Shown: positions 1 through 10,360 of the stretch, in pieces | Layout: each line of letters opens with the position of its first letter | How positions within the stretch are numbered: position 1 is the first letter of the stretch | From: Patagioenas fasciata | Lineage: Eukaryota; Chordata; Aves; Columbiformes; Columbidae | Reading direction: 5' to 3' | Assembly (NCBI RefSeq): GCF_037038585.1 | Contig: NC_092520.1 | Span: forward strand, 64,045,501 to 64,109,500 | Length of the DNA: 64,000 bases | The notes under the pieces: model-generated | The model's database searches: none | What the model was told of the DNA's origin: nothing | Seen by the model: only the letters and a program-made list of their open reading frames with translations | Translations under genes and position numbers: made by a program

Positions 1-1261
1 CATATTTGATGATAAAATGTGTTGCTTGATGAGACAATTCTGACACTCGAGTGTCAGAGTGGGTTAGAAAATTCATCACCATTCAGCATGCATGCTTGTG
101 CATATGTATAAAACTTACACATTTTGAGTCGCCATTTTAGATTTAAAGGCTTGACAATGTTAGTGTTCAGGAACAGTCGGAGGTACGTGTGTGAGTTCAT
201 ACATGCATGAACGCTAGTTGGTGTTGATGGTTATTTCCAAGTATTTAAATTATGCTCATGTCTGGAAAAAATTAATGAAATATTTGAAGATTTGAAAGAT
301 TTACCTCAACAATATGTTATTGTGGAAGAGGAAGAAGGTAGAAAACAGGAAAGGGGATAAAAGGGCTGAAGGTAACACTAATACTATAAATGAAATAAGG
401 TGATTCAAGTTAGGTTTGACATTGTTAAAATTGTTGCTGAAGAGAAAATTTTAAATTCTTCTTTCCCTCCAGAAATGAACTGTTCGCCATTGTTGCAGAA
501 CTAGTAAAAAGGGAAGAAAGTAAATGTCTTTCACTTAGACTGATGCCTGTGTCAGACTAAAATTTACATACCCTTAAACTTGCTTCCAAACATAATCTCC
601 CCAGGATGTTTCTCAGTGTTTAGAAATGTGTTTGAAACTGTTTGCGTATCATGTTACTAGAAAAATGGAAAAGTGCACTTTTAATTGCTGATATTTACAT
701 CATAAATGCCTGCCTCAATCATTTCCTGGTAAACAAAACTAAGGTGCCAAAGATTTCTCTTTTTGTTATTAATTTGTGATATTGCTTTGTGGATGGTGTT
801 CCACTTTTGATATGACATGGTTGGTGTTGTAAAAACATGTGGCCGGAGACCAACTACATAAGGAAGGGAAGAAGAAAAGAAGGCACTGTAGGAGTAGTTG
901 CACATTGTCAACATCAAATTAGTTTACCCATATAATAAAATGTGTTTTCTGTGGATTGTTTTTATTTTAATATTTTAAGCGGAGTGGATTAAACATAGTT
1001 GTTAAGCTGAGTTCAGAGATAGGTAGGAGGAACTAAGTTAAAAGGAATAACAGAATAGGAGATACAAAACGGCAGGAAGGGAGGTGAGTAGAATGATGAA
1101 CTGAAACTTGGAAGATAAAACACACAGAGTTGCAGAAGTAAGAAGGGAAGTCTTGGATAGACTGGGAGCAGAGCATAAAAAAAAATTTGTAAATAAACTA
1201 GATGTTAACATGCCTGACAGTATTCAAGAAGCAACAACATCCTCAGACACATGGTGTGAAT

Positions 1262-1340
1262 TTTGGGGTTGACCTGTGCAGGGCAGGAGTTGAACTCAAT
1301 GATCCTTGTGGGTCCCTTCCAACTCAGGACATTCTATGAA
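1262..1340 (+). mobile_element. CR1 LINE, 3' end fragment
   Basis: The stretch contains ggcaggagttgaactcaatg, then gatccttgtgggtcccttcc and an attctatg end, typical of CR1 3' termini read in the sense direction. About 80 bases remain. Confidence 0.8.
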
Positions 1341-2064
1341 ATTGAGCAGCCTTATGGAGTCTGGTGTCTGTGTGCTATGATGTCATTTTCTAAGCGAAAA
1401 CGATGACTAGGGGAAGGGTTTGGTTGCAGCCCAATGCTTTTCTATGTATCTTGACAGAGACAGAGGAATGTTGTTTCAGTTTTTTTGACTGAATCTAAAA
1501 GCCTTTATTGGAAATACAAACACAGCTGTTCAATATTCAGAAACTTAGACTGACACTAGGCTTTCTGAGACATGCCAGATATTAGTATTGTAAAATTTAA
1601 CTGCAAGAGGAAAGTCAGTAAATGGCATAATTTGAAGTTCCTGAATTCCTGTCCAGTTTTAACTGCACTGATTTTTTAATTTATTTATTTTTTTTTTTTT
1701 TAGGGCATGGAAAATATTGTGGCAATGGCATGACCCTATAAAAGTATTATATTAGATATCAAAGTAAAAGGTCAAAATGTTGGAGGCTTTCTGCACTTCA
1801 TCTTGTGTTCTGTACACTTGGTCACGTACTGAGTAATTTTTAAATAATGAAATACTCAGAATAATGAATCTTTCAGCCAGTCATTTGTTGATTTTTTTAA
1901 AAATTATTTGCCTTTCCCAGTTGATCAGATTATCTCAGCCTAGTTTCCCACAGACTTCTGTCTTGTGGCTGGCTGTGGTCTCCAGTCAGAGCTGTTCCCA
2001 TGGCAGCACATTTGTGCAATCGCTTGCCCGTGTGGATCCCCTGTCATCTAATACTGGCTGACCT

Positions 2065-3830
2065 CATACAGAATGATGTCAATGGGAAGGGACCCTGGAG
2101 GTGATACAGTTCACCTCCTTGCTTGATGCAGTTGCTTAAAGCTTTGTGTAGTCTTTTTCAAGTTTTGAATATCTCTGAGAATGGAGATTCCACAACCCTC
2201 CTGGGTAACTTGTTCCAATGTTTTTCTGCCTTCATGGTGAAAAAATTTCTCATAATACTAAAGCTGAGTTTTTCTTGTTGCTGAAGAGAGGTCTGTTCTA
2301 GCTCTTTGTCTTTGTATTGTTCTTCAGATATTTGTGAGCAGCTACAAGGTTGTTCCTAAACCTCCCCTGTACCAGACTAAATAAAGTCCTTCAGCCTCTC
2401 CTCACAGAGTGGCTGTAGACTGCTCACCACTTTGGTTGCTTGCCACTGAATCCTTTCCAATTTTTTTCACATCCCTCCTGAACTGAAGGATCCAAAACTG
2501 GGCATGGTGTTCCAGGTTCAACCTCACTATACCTGAGTAGATGGGAGTAATAACCTTTCCTCAGTGGCCATGTTTCTGCCAATACAGCTCAGTTTGCAGT
2601 TTCCCTTGTGTACAGAGAGAGCACTCCATAGGCTTGTACTCAGCCTGGAGTCTGCTATGTAACCCCATTGCAATGTCCTTTTCAGCAGGGGAATTGCTCA
2701 GGCAGTCAGTTCCAATGTATGGCATTACTCCTCCACAGGTGTAAAACTTTACACTTTTCTTATGTAATTTCATAAGATATCTGTTAGCCCATTTCTCAAA
2801 TCAGTGTAGGCCTCTCTGGACTGAAACTCTGCCATTCATTATGTCACCTGTTCTCTGTATTACCTGGCAATTTGCTCCGGATGCTTTCTTTCTGTGTAAC
2901 CATCCAGGCCACTGACAGAAAGATTTAACAATATCAGTCCCTAGTGTGGTTTACTGGTTACCAGCAGCCAAACAAACATCAAGGACAGTGATCACTAAAC
3001 TTTGAGTTCAATGGTTCAGCCAGTTGTCAACTCAATAATAGTCCAATGACCTACCCCCTGCTTCCTTATCATCCAAATGAGAATGCTGTCCAAGTCAACT
3101 GTCAGATGCCTTGCTAAATTCAAATTAGATAGCATCTGCTGCTCATCCTCCTTAACAACTCCTGATCCTGTTGCTCCCATACTGTTGGCTGCTCTTTCCT
3201 TCTCAGGCTTTCCTGTCAAATGCAAGAAGCAGGTTTTGCTTGTGAAGACTAATATCCAGAGTATTGAATACTTCAGTATTTCCTTTAACACCTTCCACTA
3301 CATTGTCTTGCCACTCCATCAGTGGCTTGCATTTTACCTTTGAAACAAGGATACCTGTAAATATCCTTTTTATCACCCTCAACACTCCTCACTAATCGCA
3401 GTTCAAGCTGGGCTTTGTCTGTCTGACTTTATTCCTCTGTACCCCCAAAATGCTTTTATGCATGTTTCCTGCCTGCCCATATTGTCGTCTCCCGTATGCT
3501 CCCGTTTTGCCTTTTTGTTCATTAAGAAATGTCCTGCTTGGTCAGCTGGGTCTTCTGCTGAAATTTCATGTCCTCCTACAGAAGAGACTTCATGAGGTCT
3601 CAGCAGTTTCCTATTTCAAAATCATTCAGCTCTCTTGGGCACCTTTCTCTTTCATGGGTGTAATGCCTTGAATAAAAGTCTCTTCTCCTAAAATAGGGTG
3701 TCCTAACTCTGTTGCTTGCTTTCCCAACATTTCTCTGGATCTTAAACTTGGTCATCTCACAGCTGCTGAAGTCCAAGCAATCCTCTGTGACCATATTCAC
3801 TACCAGTTCTTCCTTCCATCAGCATGAATG
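2065..3830 (-). mobile_element. CR1 LINE, long decayed copy in an ATP11B intron
   Basis: Read on the minus strand, this is a CR1 copy whose 3' end lies near 2065 (aatgggaagggaccctggag) and which runs to about 3830. Landmarks in plus orientation are the paragraphs corresponding to caaccctcctgggtaacttg, ccaaaactgggcatggtgtt and cagatgccttgctaaattca, all familiar from old CR1 copies. The reverse transcriptase frame is broken throughout. It is unusually long for a bird CR1 fragment. The right boundary is uncertain by a few hundred bases because the copy is very diverged. Confidence 0.72.
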
Positions 3831-4416
3831 ATCATTTCTGCCCACTTGAAAAGCTGAAGTGTTTTTGTTTCATTATGTAGATGAGGAGAAGATCAACCAC
3901 AATTCAAAAGTTGTTTTTTCTTAAATGTATGTAGAACATTTACATACTTACATGACTTTGGTTATCAATCACTTTCTTTCTTGTACTTTTACTCATCTGT
4001 ATACCATTCTGTTGAACCTCCGAGTACTTTTTGGCCACCAAGGGCAGTAGAGAAGGGAGATCAGAGGAAAGACGATGTCTGAGAAGACTGATGAAACTAC
4101 TGCAGTTCGTTTATAAATCTCAGTGATTCATTAACAGCACTTCACTTGATTTTTGTGAAGAAACATACCTGTTGACTTTAGGTTGAGTGCACTGACTGTG
4201 GTTTTTTTCATGTCTCTATGAAATCTGAGGTGTGGACACACAAGGGCAAGAAACGAGCACACTTTGTGAGTGGATAGACCATGCAAGATTTCAGTGTGTT
4301 TGCTTAAGTGTCGGTTCCCGATATAAAGCAATAAGTAGCTCTAAGAGGTTTATTCTGGACAATTCACAAAGTATTGGACAATATTACTTTTAACTGCTTT
4401 GGACCATTTCTTGTAG

Positions 4417-4482
4417 ATGTTTGGAAACTGGACCTTTGGAACAGTGGTGTTTACTGTGCTTGTATTCACAGTTACATTGAAG
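4417..4482 (+). CDS. ATP11B: ATP11B exon: membrane helix M8 region
   Basis: The exon follows a pyrimidine tract and acceptor (ttgtag) and ends at a consensus donor (aag|gtaagt). It is 66 bases long, phase 0 at both ends, and encodes [20 protein letters not shown] plus [10 protein letters not shown] followed by a hydrophobic V/F/T stretch is the start of the third-last membrane segment in ATP11 proteins. The ATG at the exon start is an internal methionine, not an initiation codon. The preceding exon was not found in 1-4416, so it probably lies outside the window. Confidence 0.93.
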
Positions 4483-7400
4483 GTAAGTTATACTGTATTT
4501 TATCCATTGAAACTTTCTTAGAGCTTGTTTTTTAATTGCTTATTTTCTGATTTTCTAATTATATTGGTTTCTTTCTATGACCATGCATTGTCCAATTAGT
4601 TTAAATTAGTTTAAATACAGATTTTAAATTAGTTTACATACAAATCTTGCTATATGTGCCTTCTTAACTGTGCTAAAAATTGAAACATGTTTTTAGCTAA
4701 TTCTGTGTAGATCCTTCCCTTTTTTCAAAGGGTGTAATTTTATTTCATCTTCTGACTAACCTGTTGCTTCTAGATAGTAATAACACCATATAATCTCATT
4801 TGTGTTGTGGGTTTTTGTTTCATTTTTTCGGTTTTGGTTTGTTTTTATTTTATTTTTTTTTTCAGCTTGCACTAGATACACACTATTGGACGTGGATAAA
4901 TCACTTCATGATCTGGGGATCACTGGTATTCTACATTGTCTTTTCTCTGCTCTGGGGAGGAATTATTTGGTATGAACCCTAATATAAATTGCATTGTAAA
5001 TGTTGTTTCAGAAACGTAACATTTTGGTCCCAAGCAAAGTTAAATTTCGTATATTGCAGAACTCCCAATAACAATCGCATTTTAAATACATCAGTAATGG
5101 TAGTTAGAGAATGCTCAGCTCTTCTCTCACTGAATGTCTGCTAAAGTATTCTTGCAGAAGAATATGAGGAGAAGTATATCAGCCTTCAGGCTGCCACTGG
5201 GACCAACTCAGTAGTGGCAGCCAAAAGCAGCCCAAGGGCTGGTTCAGAGGGACCTGAGGCTGTCTGAGGCAAGATGTCCCAGGGCTGGCCATGTCGATGC
5301 AGCATGGGGCTGGACACCCAGCCACTTCATGGGCTTGTCTTGGAGGGAACCACCTGTAGCCGCCTCAACTAGAGCCAGGGAGTGGAACTCACACTGCAGT
5401 TGTATGGATGACCAGGAGTGTCCTGTGTTTGAGCTCATTGTTTGCCCCCTGATTTGGCAAAGTAGGTTTACTGCAGATGTCTGAGCACCTTACTTGTTCT
5501 ACTGTTGGTATGAAGCTTTTTAAGAATTAGTATTGTATCTCCTGCACATAACTGACTAAAAATGTTGTGGGATTTTTCCTATTAAAATATAGTGAAAATT
5601 AGAAAAATTCTGGACATACCAGACTCCATCTACAGAGCAGCCAGGAAATTGTGATTCCCTCCTTTCCTCAGCAATTGATTATTTGTATAAAACCGAACAA
5701 GATTTTTTGTTGTTGTTGGAACGGAGATTGAACTGAAAGAGGTTCAAGTTCTTGCTGTGCCTGAGTACCATCAGGAACTTGAATTTGCATTTATCATCTG
5801 TAGAGCATGCCCAGTTACAAGGTTATCTTTTCTAACCTTTTCTGCTGGAACTGTTCTACTTTGTATACCTAAGAACACATTTTGTGGGACCAGAGAGAAA
5901 GCAGAGGCTGTCACATGGCAATTAAAGTGCCGTTTAATTTGGATTAAGGATTTATATTTCAAAGTGTCCTTTGGAGATGAGTAATGACCTGTCAACTCCT
6001 TGGATATTCAGTCTCCTCACTTTCTTCCATAAGATCAGATCTCAGTTTCTTCAGCATCAGAATGAAAACAGATTGCAGAAGTGACATTTTTCCCACTAAT
6101 GTTTTCCAGCCAATCTTGCTTTGTATTACAGCTGTGACTATTTACATGCAGCAGTGTACTTTAACTTAGTTACCTTTTTAGAACGCAAAGACTTCTATTG
6201 TATTTAAGAAACTAGCAGGACACTGCCCTACTGATAGGATGGCTTTACACTGCAGTGTTACCACAAACCGTCCGTTGATATTGGCTCTCGGTAAACATGG
6301 CCTCTGGTTCCCATTACTGTAAAGTGATAGCCTTTTAATGACCAGACAACTGCCGTGGAGACACGGGGAAACATGAAAGTGAAAGCATTGAAAGTAGGGG
6401 CAGATAAAATGTGGTGAATAGGTTAGAGAGCTGTCAGAGATGCTTGGGGAGTGAGCTTGAGGGGTCGGTAGAAAGATGTGGTCAATGAGCATGTGATGGG
6501 AAAGAGGAGGAAAGTAATAGGGGAGACACTGAGAAGAAAGGTTGAAAATACCTGAGGCAAGATAAGGAGCAGGTGGAAGAGCATAAATTGGATAAGAATG
6601 TAAATTAATCTTTGCAAAGGAGAAGCAGCTTGGGCAGGAGGACAGCATGGTATTTCCTGCAGCCCGGAAGACAAGTCAGTAGATGTTTAGATCTCCTTTT
6701 GAGAAAACTGGTATGGATGAAATCCCAGAAACTGGGAAGTTGAACATGAAATATTTCATCCGTGTAATAACTTTTATATTTAACATTGTCAGTCTTTTGT
6801 GTATTGGAGTGTAATATCTCTCTATTTTTTTTCCTACTAGGCCTTTTCTCAATTATCAGAGGATGTATTATGTGTTCATGCAAATGCTGTCTAGTGGTCC
6901 TGCGTGGCTGGGTATAATTCTGCTTATAACTGTCAGCCTTCTTCCAGATGTTCTTAAGAAGGTCTTATGCAGACAGTTGTGGCCTACAGCAACAGAAAGA
7001 ATCCAGGTAAAAGTGGTTTTCATTGTGAAATTAGTTTTTTGCATCACAAGCTTCTAATAATTACACCTCTTTAAGCTTAGAGACAGGATTAGAACAGAGG
7101 TTCCCCACCTGTGATGTATAGCACTGGTTGTGTTATATACCAGCCACTTCTGAGCAGTGCGGTGAAAGACGCCATCTATTATTTACATGGTGGCATTTAC
7201 CTGAACCCTGGGGCAACTCCTGTGCCCTCCCTGCCAGCAGCCACAGGGAAATCAGCTGATGAGGATAATGGGAGACAGATATAGGACTCAAAATGTTTCC
7301 TGATTTGAGAAGATAAGAAGGGTAAAAGGGGACTGGGATCTCCTTGAGCGTGGGTAGGAGACACTTCTTTGGCCTAGACAGCAGTTGTTCCTGCCGGTGT

Positions 7401-9019
7401 GGAGTATTCAGAGGCACTGCCCACACCCCTGAAGTAATTATCTTTCATACCAAGTCAGTTTAGCATTTACCATGCAAGCTGAACGTAGTTATCTAAAATA
7501 GAATACTAGCTAAAATAAGCTAAACTCAAAATAAAACCAGTAGGAAGGGAGCATGTGATTCTATTGAAATCCCCTTTAAAGTAGGGATTTGCACAAGCAG
7601 TTGCAATCATATAGTAAGGGACTCTACAACTGCATGTGTGTTTGTTATTGAATAAATCTAGAATTTATACACTTAAATGTGATTAATATATAGTGTGTTG
7701 GTAAAGAATAGGTAGTAAATTCATGCCAACATTCATATGCATGATCTGCGCAATAGAAATGCGTCCTTAGCAAATTACTTTGTACTGATGCTGTGCCTGT
7801 TAGAGAAACACATGTATTGAAACTTACTCATACTCTAATGATAATTTTTCCTCTTTTACATGTTAACTTACATTTTACCTGTTTTGAGACATTATCTCTA
7901 CATAAATGTACCTTGCTCTGCCAATGGGAAGAGTGTTTTAAAACCTATTGTCACCTCTCTTCTGATAAGCCCAAAAGGAGAAACTAAGTACTTGCTTTGA
8001 TGAGGCTGAAAGGGAAGTCAGGTTCTGTGGGACACATGGGAGTATTCTGGGGCCAAGAAACCAAGACAAATAGAAATTTTTACCTGTACTTTTGACCCCA
8101 GCAAACTTTTACATGTTACATGCATTAGAAAGTGAAGGACAGTAGAGGTGTTTAACCTGAAATTTAATGTTATTGCCCTTTTCAGCCCATCAGCCACTAC
8201 TGTTAGGTTAAAATATTGAGCTACCAGTAGCTGTGTGTGTAGGGATTAGTTAGCATTTTGATGTTTATTTGAGAAGATACTTTGCATGAAGAGGAAAAGA
8301 ATAAAGGAAGTTTACTTCCCAGGAAAGTAAAATTTCCCCTTTGGCAAAGGTAAAAAATTATTCTGCCATATCTGCAAAGTAAAAGCCTTTGCTGTTGTTC
8401 TGTACTCCTTGAATGTACAGTTGTGAAAATGCCCCACTTCAGGAGGACAGGAAAGAATAAAGAACAGCCGAAAAACATTCCCAGGCAGATCAGCATTTAG
8501 GGTCTTTATATTTTGATATCTTTAATAGATATCTCTTTGCCATATATGCTACTTGTGGAAGCAGTTGTTTTCAGTATATTAGTTCTGCTTGCTTAAATTA
8601 AAGTCTAAAGAGAGAGAATGTGGATGGGCTAATGCAAAGAAACAAGCTCACAAACAACAGCCCTAAACAAAGGTGTTGCCACATTACTTATAGAGATTGT
8701 ATGTTAGTGCTGGAAAATGAGTCAATGGTAAAGCAGACTTTGGGCTGAACACTGGCAATATTAGTTTTCTTAACTTTTAGTAGCAAATCTTTGCCTTTTA
8801 ACCAGATATATCCTTTATGTTTCTTCTTCCCTCTCTTTGTTTCTTCCTGTCTTCCAATCCGCTTTGTCCAAATAACTGCTACCTTGCTTTAAACATAAAT
8901 GATGTGCACGGTCACTTCCTACCATCTTCTGGGGAAATCAGACTAAACATCAGTGCCTTTCTGTTGAGCAGTCCACCATCTTTATGCTTTCTCAGACTTC
9001 GAGCAGTCTAAGTTTCTAA
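4417..9019 (+). CDS. ATP11B: ATP11B, 3' part (last four coding exons of the short-tail form); class 6 P4-ATPase
   Basis: Partial gene; the catalytic part lies to the left of the window. Joined exons 4417-4482, 4866-4969, 6841-7006 and 8942-9019 read through without a stop and in matching phases (0, 0, 2, 0). They encode about 138 residues covering the last three membrane helices and the cytosolic tail. Family knowledge: P4-ATPases of this class work with a CDC50 partner (TMEM30A) and move aminophospholipids to the cytosolic leaflet; ATP11B is reported on endosomes and the trans-Golgi. ATP11B is chosen over ATP11A and ATP11C because of [20 protein letters not shown] and the tail [20 protein letters not shown], which I recall from human ATP11B. 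No frameshift or stop is seen, so the gene appears intact here. The upstream exons and the phosphorylation motif cannot be checked in this window. Confidence 0.93.
4866..4969 (+). CDS. ATP11B: ATP11B exon: loop and membrane helix M9
   Basis: The acceptor is a long T tract ending in ttttttttcag, and the donor is ttatttg|gtatga. The exon is 104 bases, phase 0 in and phase 2 out. It encodes [20 protein letters not shown] and then [15 protein letters not shown], the last codon being completed by the first base of the exon at 6841. WTWINHF and the following hydrophobic run are typical of ATP11 proteins. The intron before it is only 383 bases and ends in a T-rich stretch. Confidence 0.93.
4970..6840 (+). 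other. ATP11B intron with a GC-rich patch
   Basis: Intron between phase-matched exons. A GC-rich patch at about 5180-5440 stands out from AT-rich flanks and is not a repeat I can name. A 156-codon minus-strand open frame (6178-6648) lies over a purine-rich plus strand and has no domain, so I treat it as chance. Confidence 0.6.
6841..7006 (+). CDS. ATP11B: ATP11B exon: membrane helix M10 and start of cytosolic tail
   Basis: The acceptor is ttcctactag and the donor is atccag|gtaaaa. The exon is 166 bases, phase 2 in and phase 0 out. It encodes [20 protein letters not shown], then [20 protein letters not shown] (the last helix), then a basic cytosolic stretch [16 protein letters not shown]. The phase 0 end lets it join to either terminal exon (8942 or 13995). 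The ERIQ end is therefore the point where the two tails would diverge. Confidence 0.94.
7007..8941 (+). other. ATP11B intron before terminal exon A
   Basis: AT-rich intron. A more GC-rich stretch at about 7090-7440 may be an old transposon relic (compare 45077-45310). The last 120 bases before the acceptor are pyrimidine-rich, as expected upstream of a 3' splice site. Confidence 0.55.
8942..9019 (+). CDS. ATP11B: ATP11B terminal exon A: short 25-residue tail
   Basis: The acceptor is ctggggaaatcag, with a pyrimidine-rich stretch further upstream (8820-8930). The exon starts in phase 0 and encodes TKHQC then [20 protein letters not shown] and a TAA stop at 9017-9019. This is nearly identical to the human ATP11B end as I recall it, which fixes the identity of the gene. 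The coding stretch is too short, and in a different frame, to be seen in a search for long open frames. The last residues (L-S-F) could fit a class II PDZ ligand; that is inference. Confidence 0.93.
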   Translation, partial: TKHQCLSVEQSTIFMLSQTSSSLSF

Positions 9020-9834
9020 TGGAACAAAAGGTGACTCTTTTTCTGCCTCTCTGCATGCTTGGCCATTTCATTCAAAGGACAGCAAAAAGTTTGTCATCAG
9101 AAGTTATTTACTGTACTCATTATCTCCATTTCCGATTCACATCAGCCATAGTTTGAAGAATATTTTTCACTATAGCTTTTATCTTTTTCTATTGTTTATC
9201 TCAAGGATTCTGTGAATTGTTGTCACAGTCCATCACTATCATTTCTGTCACTGTTGTTACTGAATTTTATACAATGTTTCTGTCTTAAGGATCCTGGATC
9301 CTTAGATCCACATTTTAATCATTGGTCTGCCTGTAGGTGAATGCATGTCAAGTTTGCATTTTACCTGAGTAAATGGAATAGCTGCCACACAAAGAAGTGA
9401 TAATTCTGATTATGCTGACGTTACTAGCGTAATACAGAAAATGTGCTACTGGAAGCCACTTAAGCCATGTTTGGAATTTATGAACATATCCACTCTGTCG
9501 TGATACAAGAAAATGCAACTTTTAAATTAATAAGTTATTTCCAGTGTGCGTTTTGAAACTGAGCTTTCCTTATATTCCATTTTATGACATTCTCTGCTCT
9601 TTCCAGAGAGAAATCAGCTCAAGATCCAGAAGTATATGACATTTAGTTTAGTGTAAAAGTAGAAGAAATGCTAGTAAATATTAGCCTCCCTACAGTCTAC
9701 TTTAAGAAAACTCCTTTTGACTGAATACTCTTAGACCATTGGTTTCCATTGCAGATTGTGTATCTTTATTTCTTAACTAGTTAAGATAAAAAAATACATC
9801 TCCTCTTTCTTTCCCCCTTCAAAAATGTGTAGTC

Positions 9835-10014
9835 AATAAAAATGACTGTAATTACATAAGTCACAGGGAATATACACAATTTTTTTTCACTATTGAAAAT
9901 CCTGTCTAAAATTGACTTCTAAGTGCCTTAGGAGTTGCCTTGAACTGAGCTTTTAACCAATTATTTTTAAACTTACTGTATTGCCATAAGTTATGTCACA
10001 TTCTTTGCAATAAA
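9835..10014 (+). terminator. Candidate poly(A) signals for the short-tail ATP11B transcript
   Basis: AATAAA occurs at 9835-9840 and again at 10009-10014, about 0.8 and 1.0 kb after the exon A stop. Position and strand fit the end of a 3' UTR beginning at 9020. Cleavage sites cannot be determined from sequence alone. Confidence 0.45.
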
Positions 10015-10256
10015 GAGCTTCTGTAACAGCTGACAGGATTAACATAGGACTAGCAGCCACCTCCCAGGTTACTGTATTAGTTCTCCTCAGGCTATAAGAT
10101 CGCATAAAGTCTTTGAAGCAATTCTTACGCTTCTGAGTTTTTCCAGCTACTTGAGAGTCACTCCAGTGTGTGGTGAGTGATTGTTTACCATCATCATCAT
10201 TCAAGAAGTTTATAAACATTCCAGATCTAATGCTGGTGGTTTTGAGATCTTTTAAA

Positions 10257-10360
10257 TGATGTATGTATATATATATATATGCACACATATATATATACAC
10301 ACACATATATATATGTATGTGTGTATACACATATATATGTACACAATTATATGTATATGT
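10257..10360. repeat. (TA)n/(CA)n compound microsatellite
   Basis: Alternating tatata, cacaca and tgtgtg blocks with interruptions. It produces the Tyr/Ile/His-rich artefact frames on both strands (for example the 173-codon minus frame from 9953). Confidence 0.93.

Larger units (their letters stand above)
1..4416 (+). other. ATP11B intron (partial), with CR1 fragments
   Basis: No ATP11B exon was recognised left of 4417. The stretch holds a short CR1 3' end (about 1262-1340) and a long old CR1 (about 2065-3830). The open frames here are 60-97 codons with no recognisable domain. Confidence 0.75.

Noticed and set aside
6178-6648. 156-codon minus-strand open frame, Pro/Ser-rich
   Set aside because: It lies within an ATP11B intron over a purine-rich plus strand, which lowers the stop frequency on the other strand. 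It has no domain and no splice context.
4417-7006. Identity as ATP11A or ATP11C
   Set aside because: ATP11A has a different helix-10 and tail text (DIIKKVFDRHLHPT as recalled) and ATP11C ends in an arginine-rich tail with SVRPLL. The tail at 8942 fits only ATP11B.
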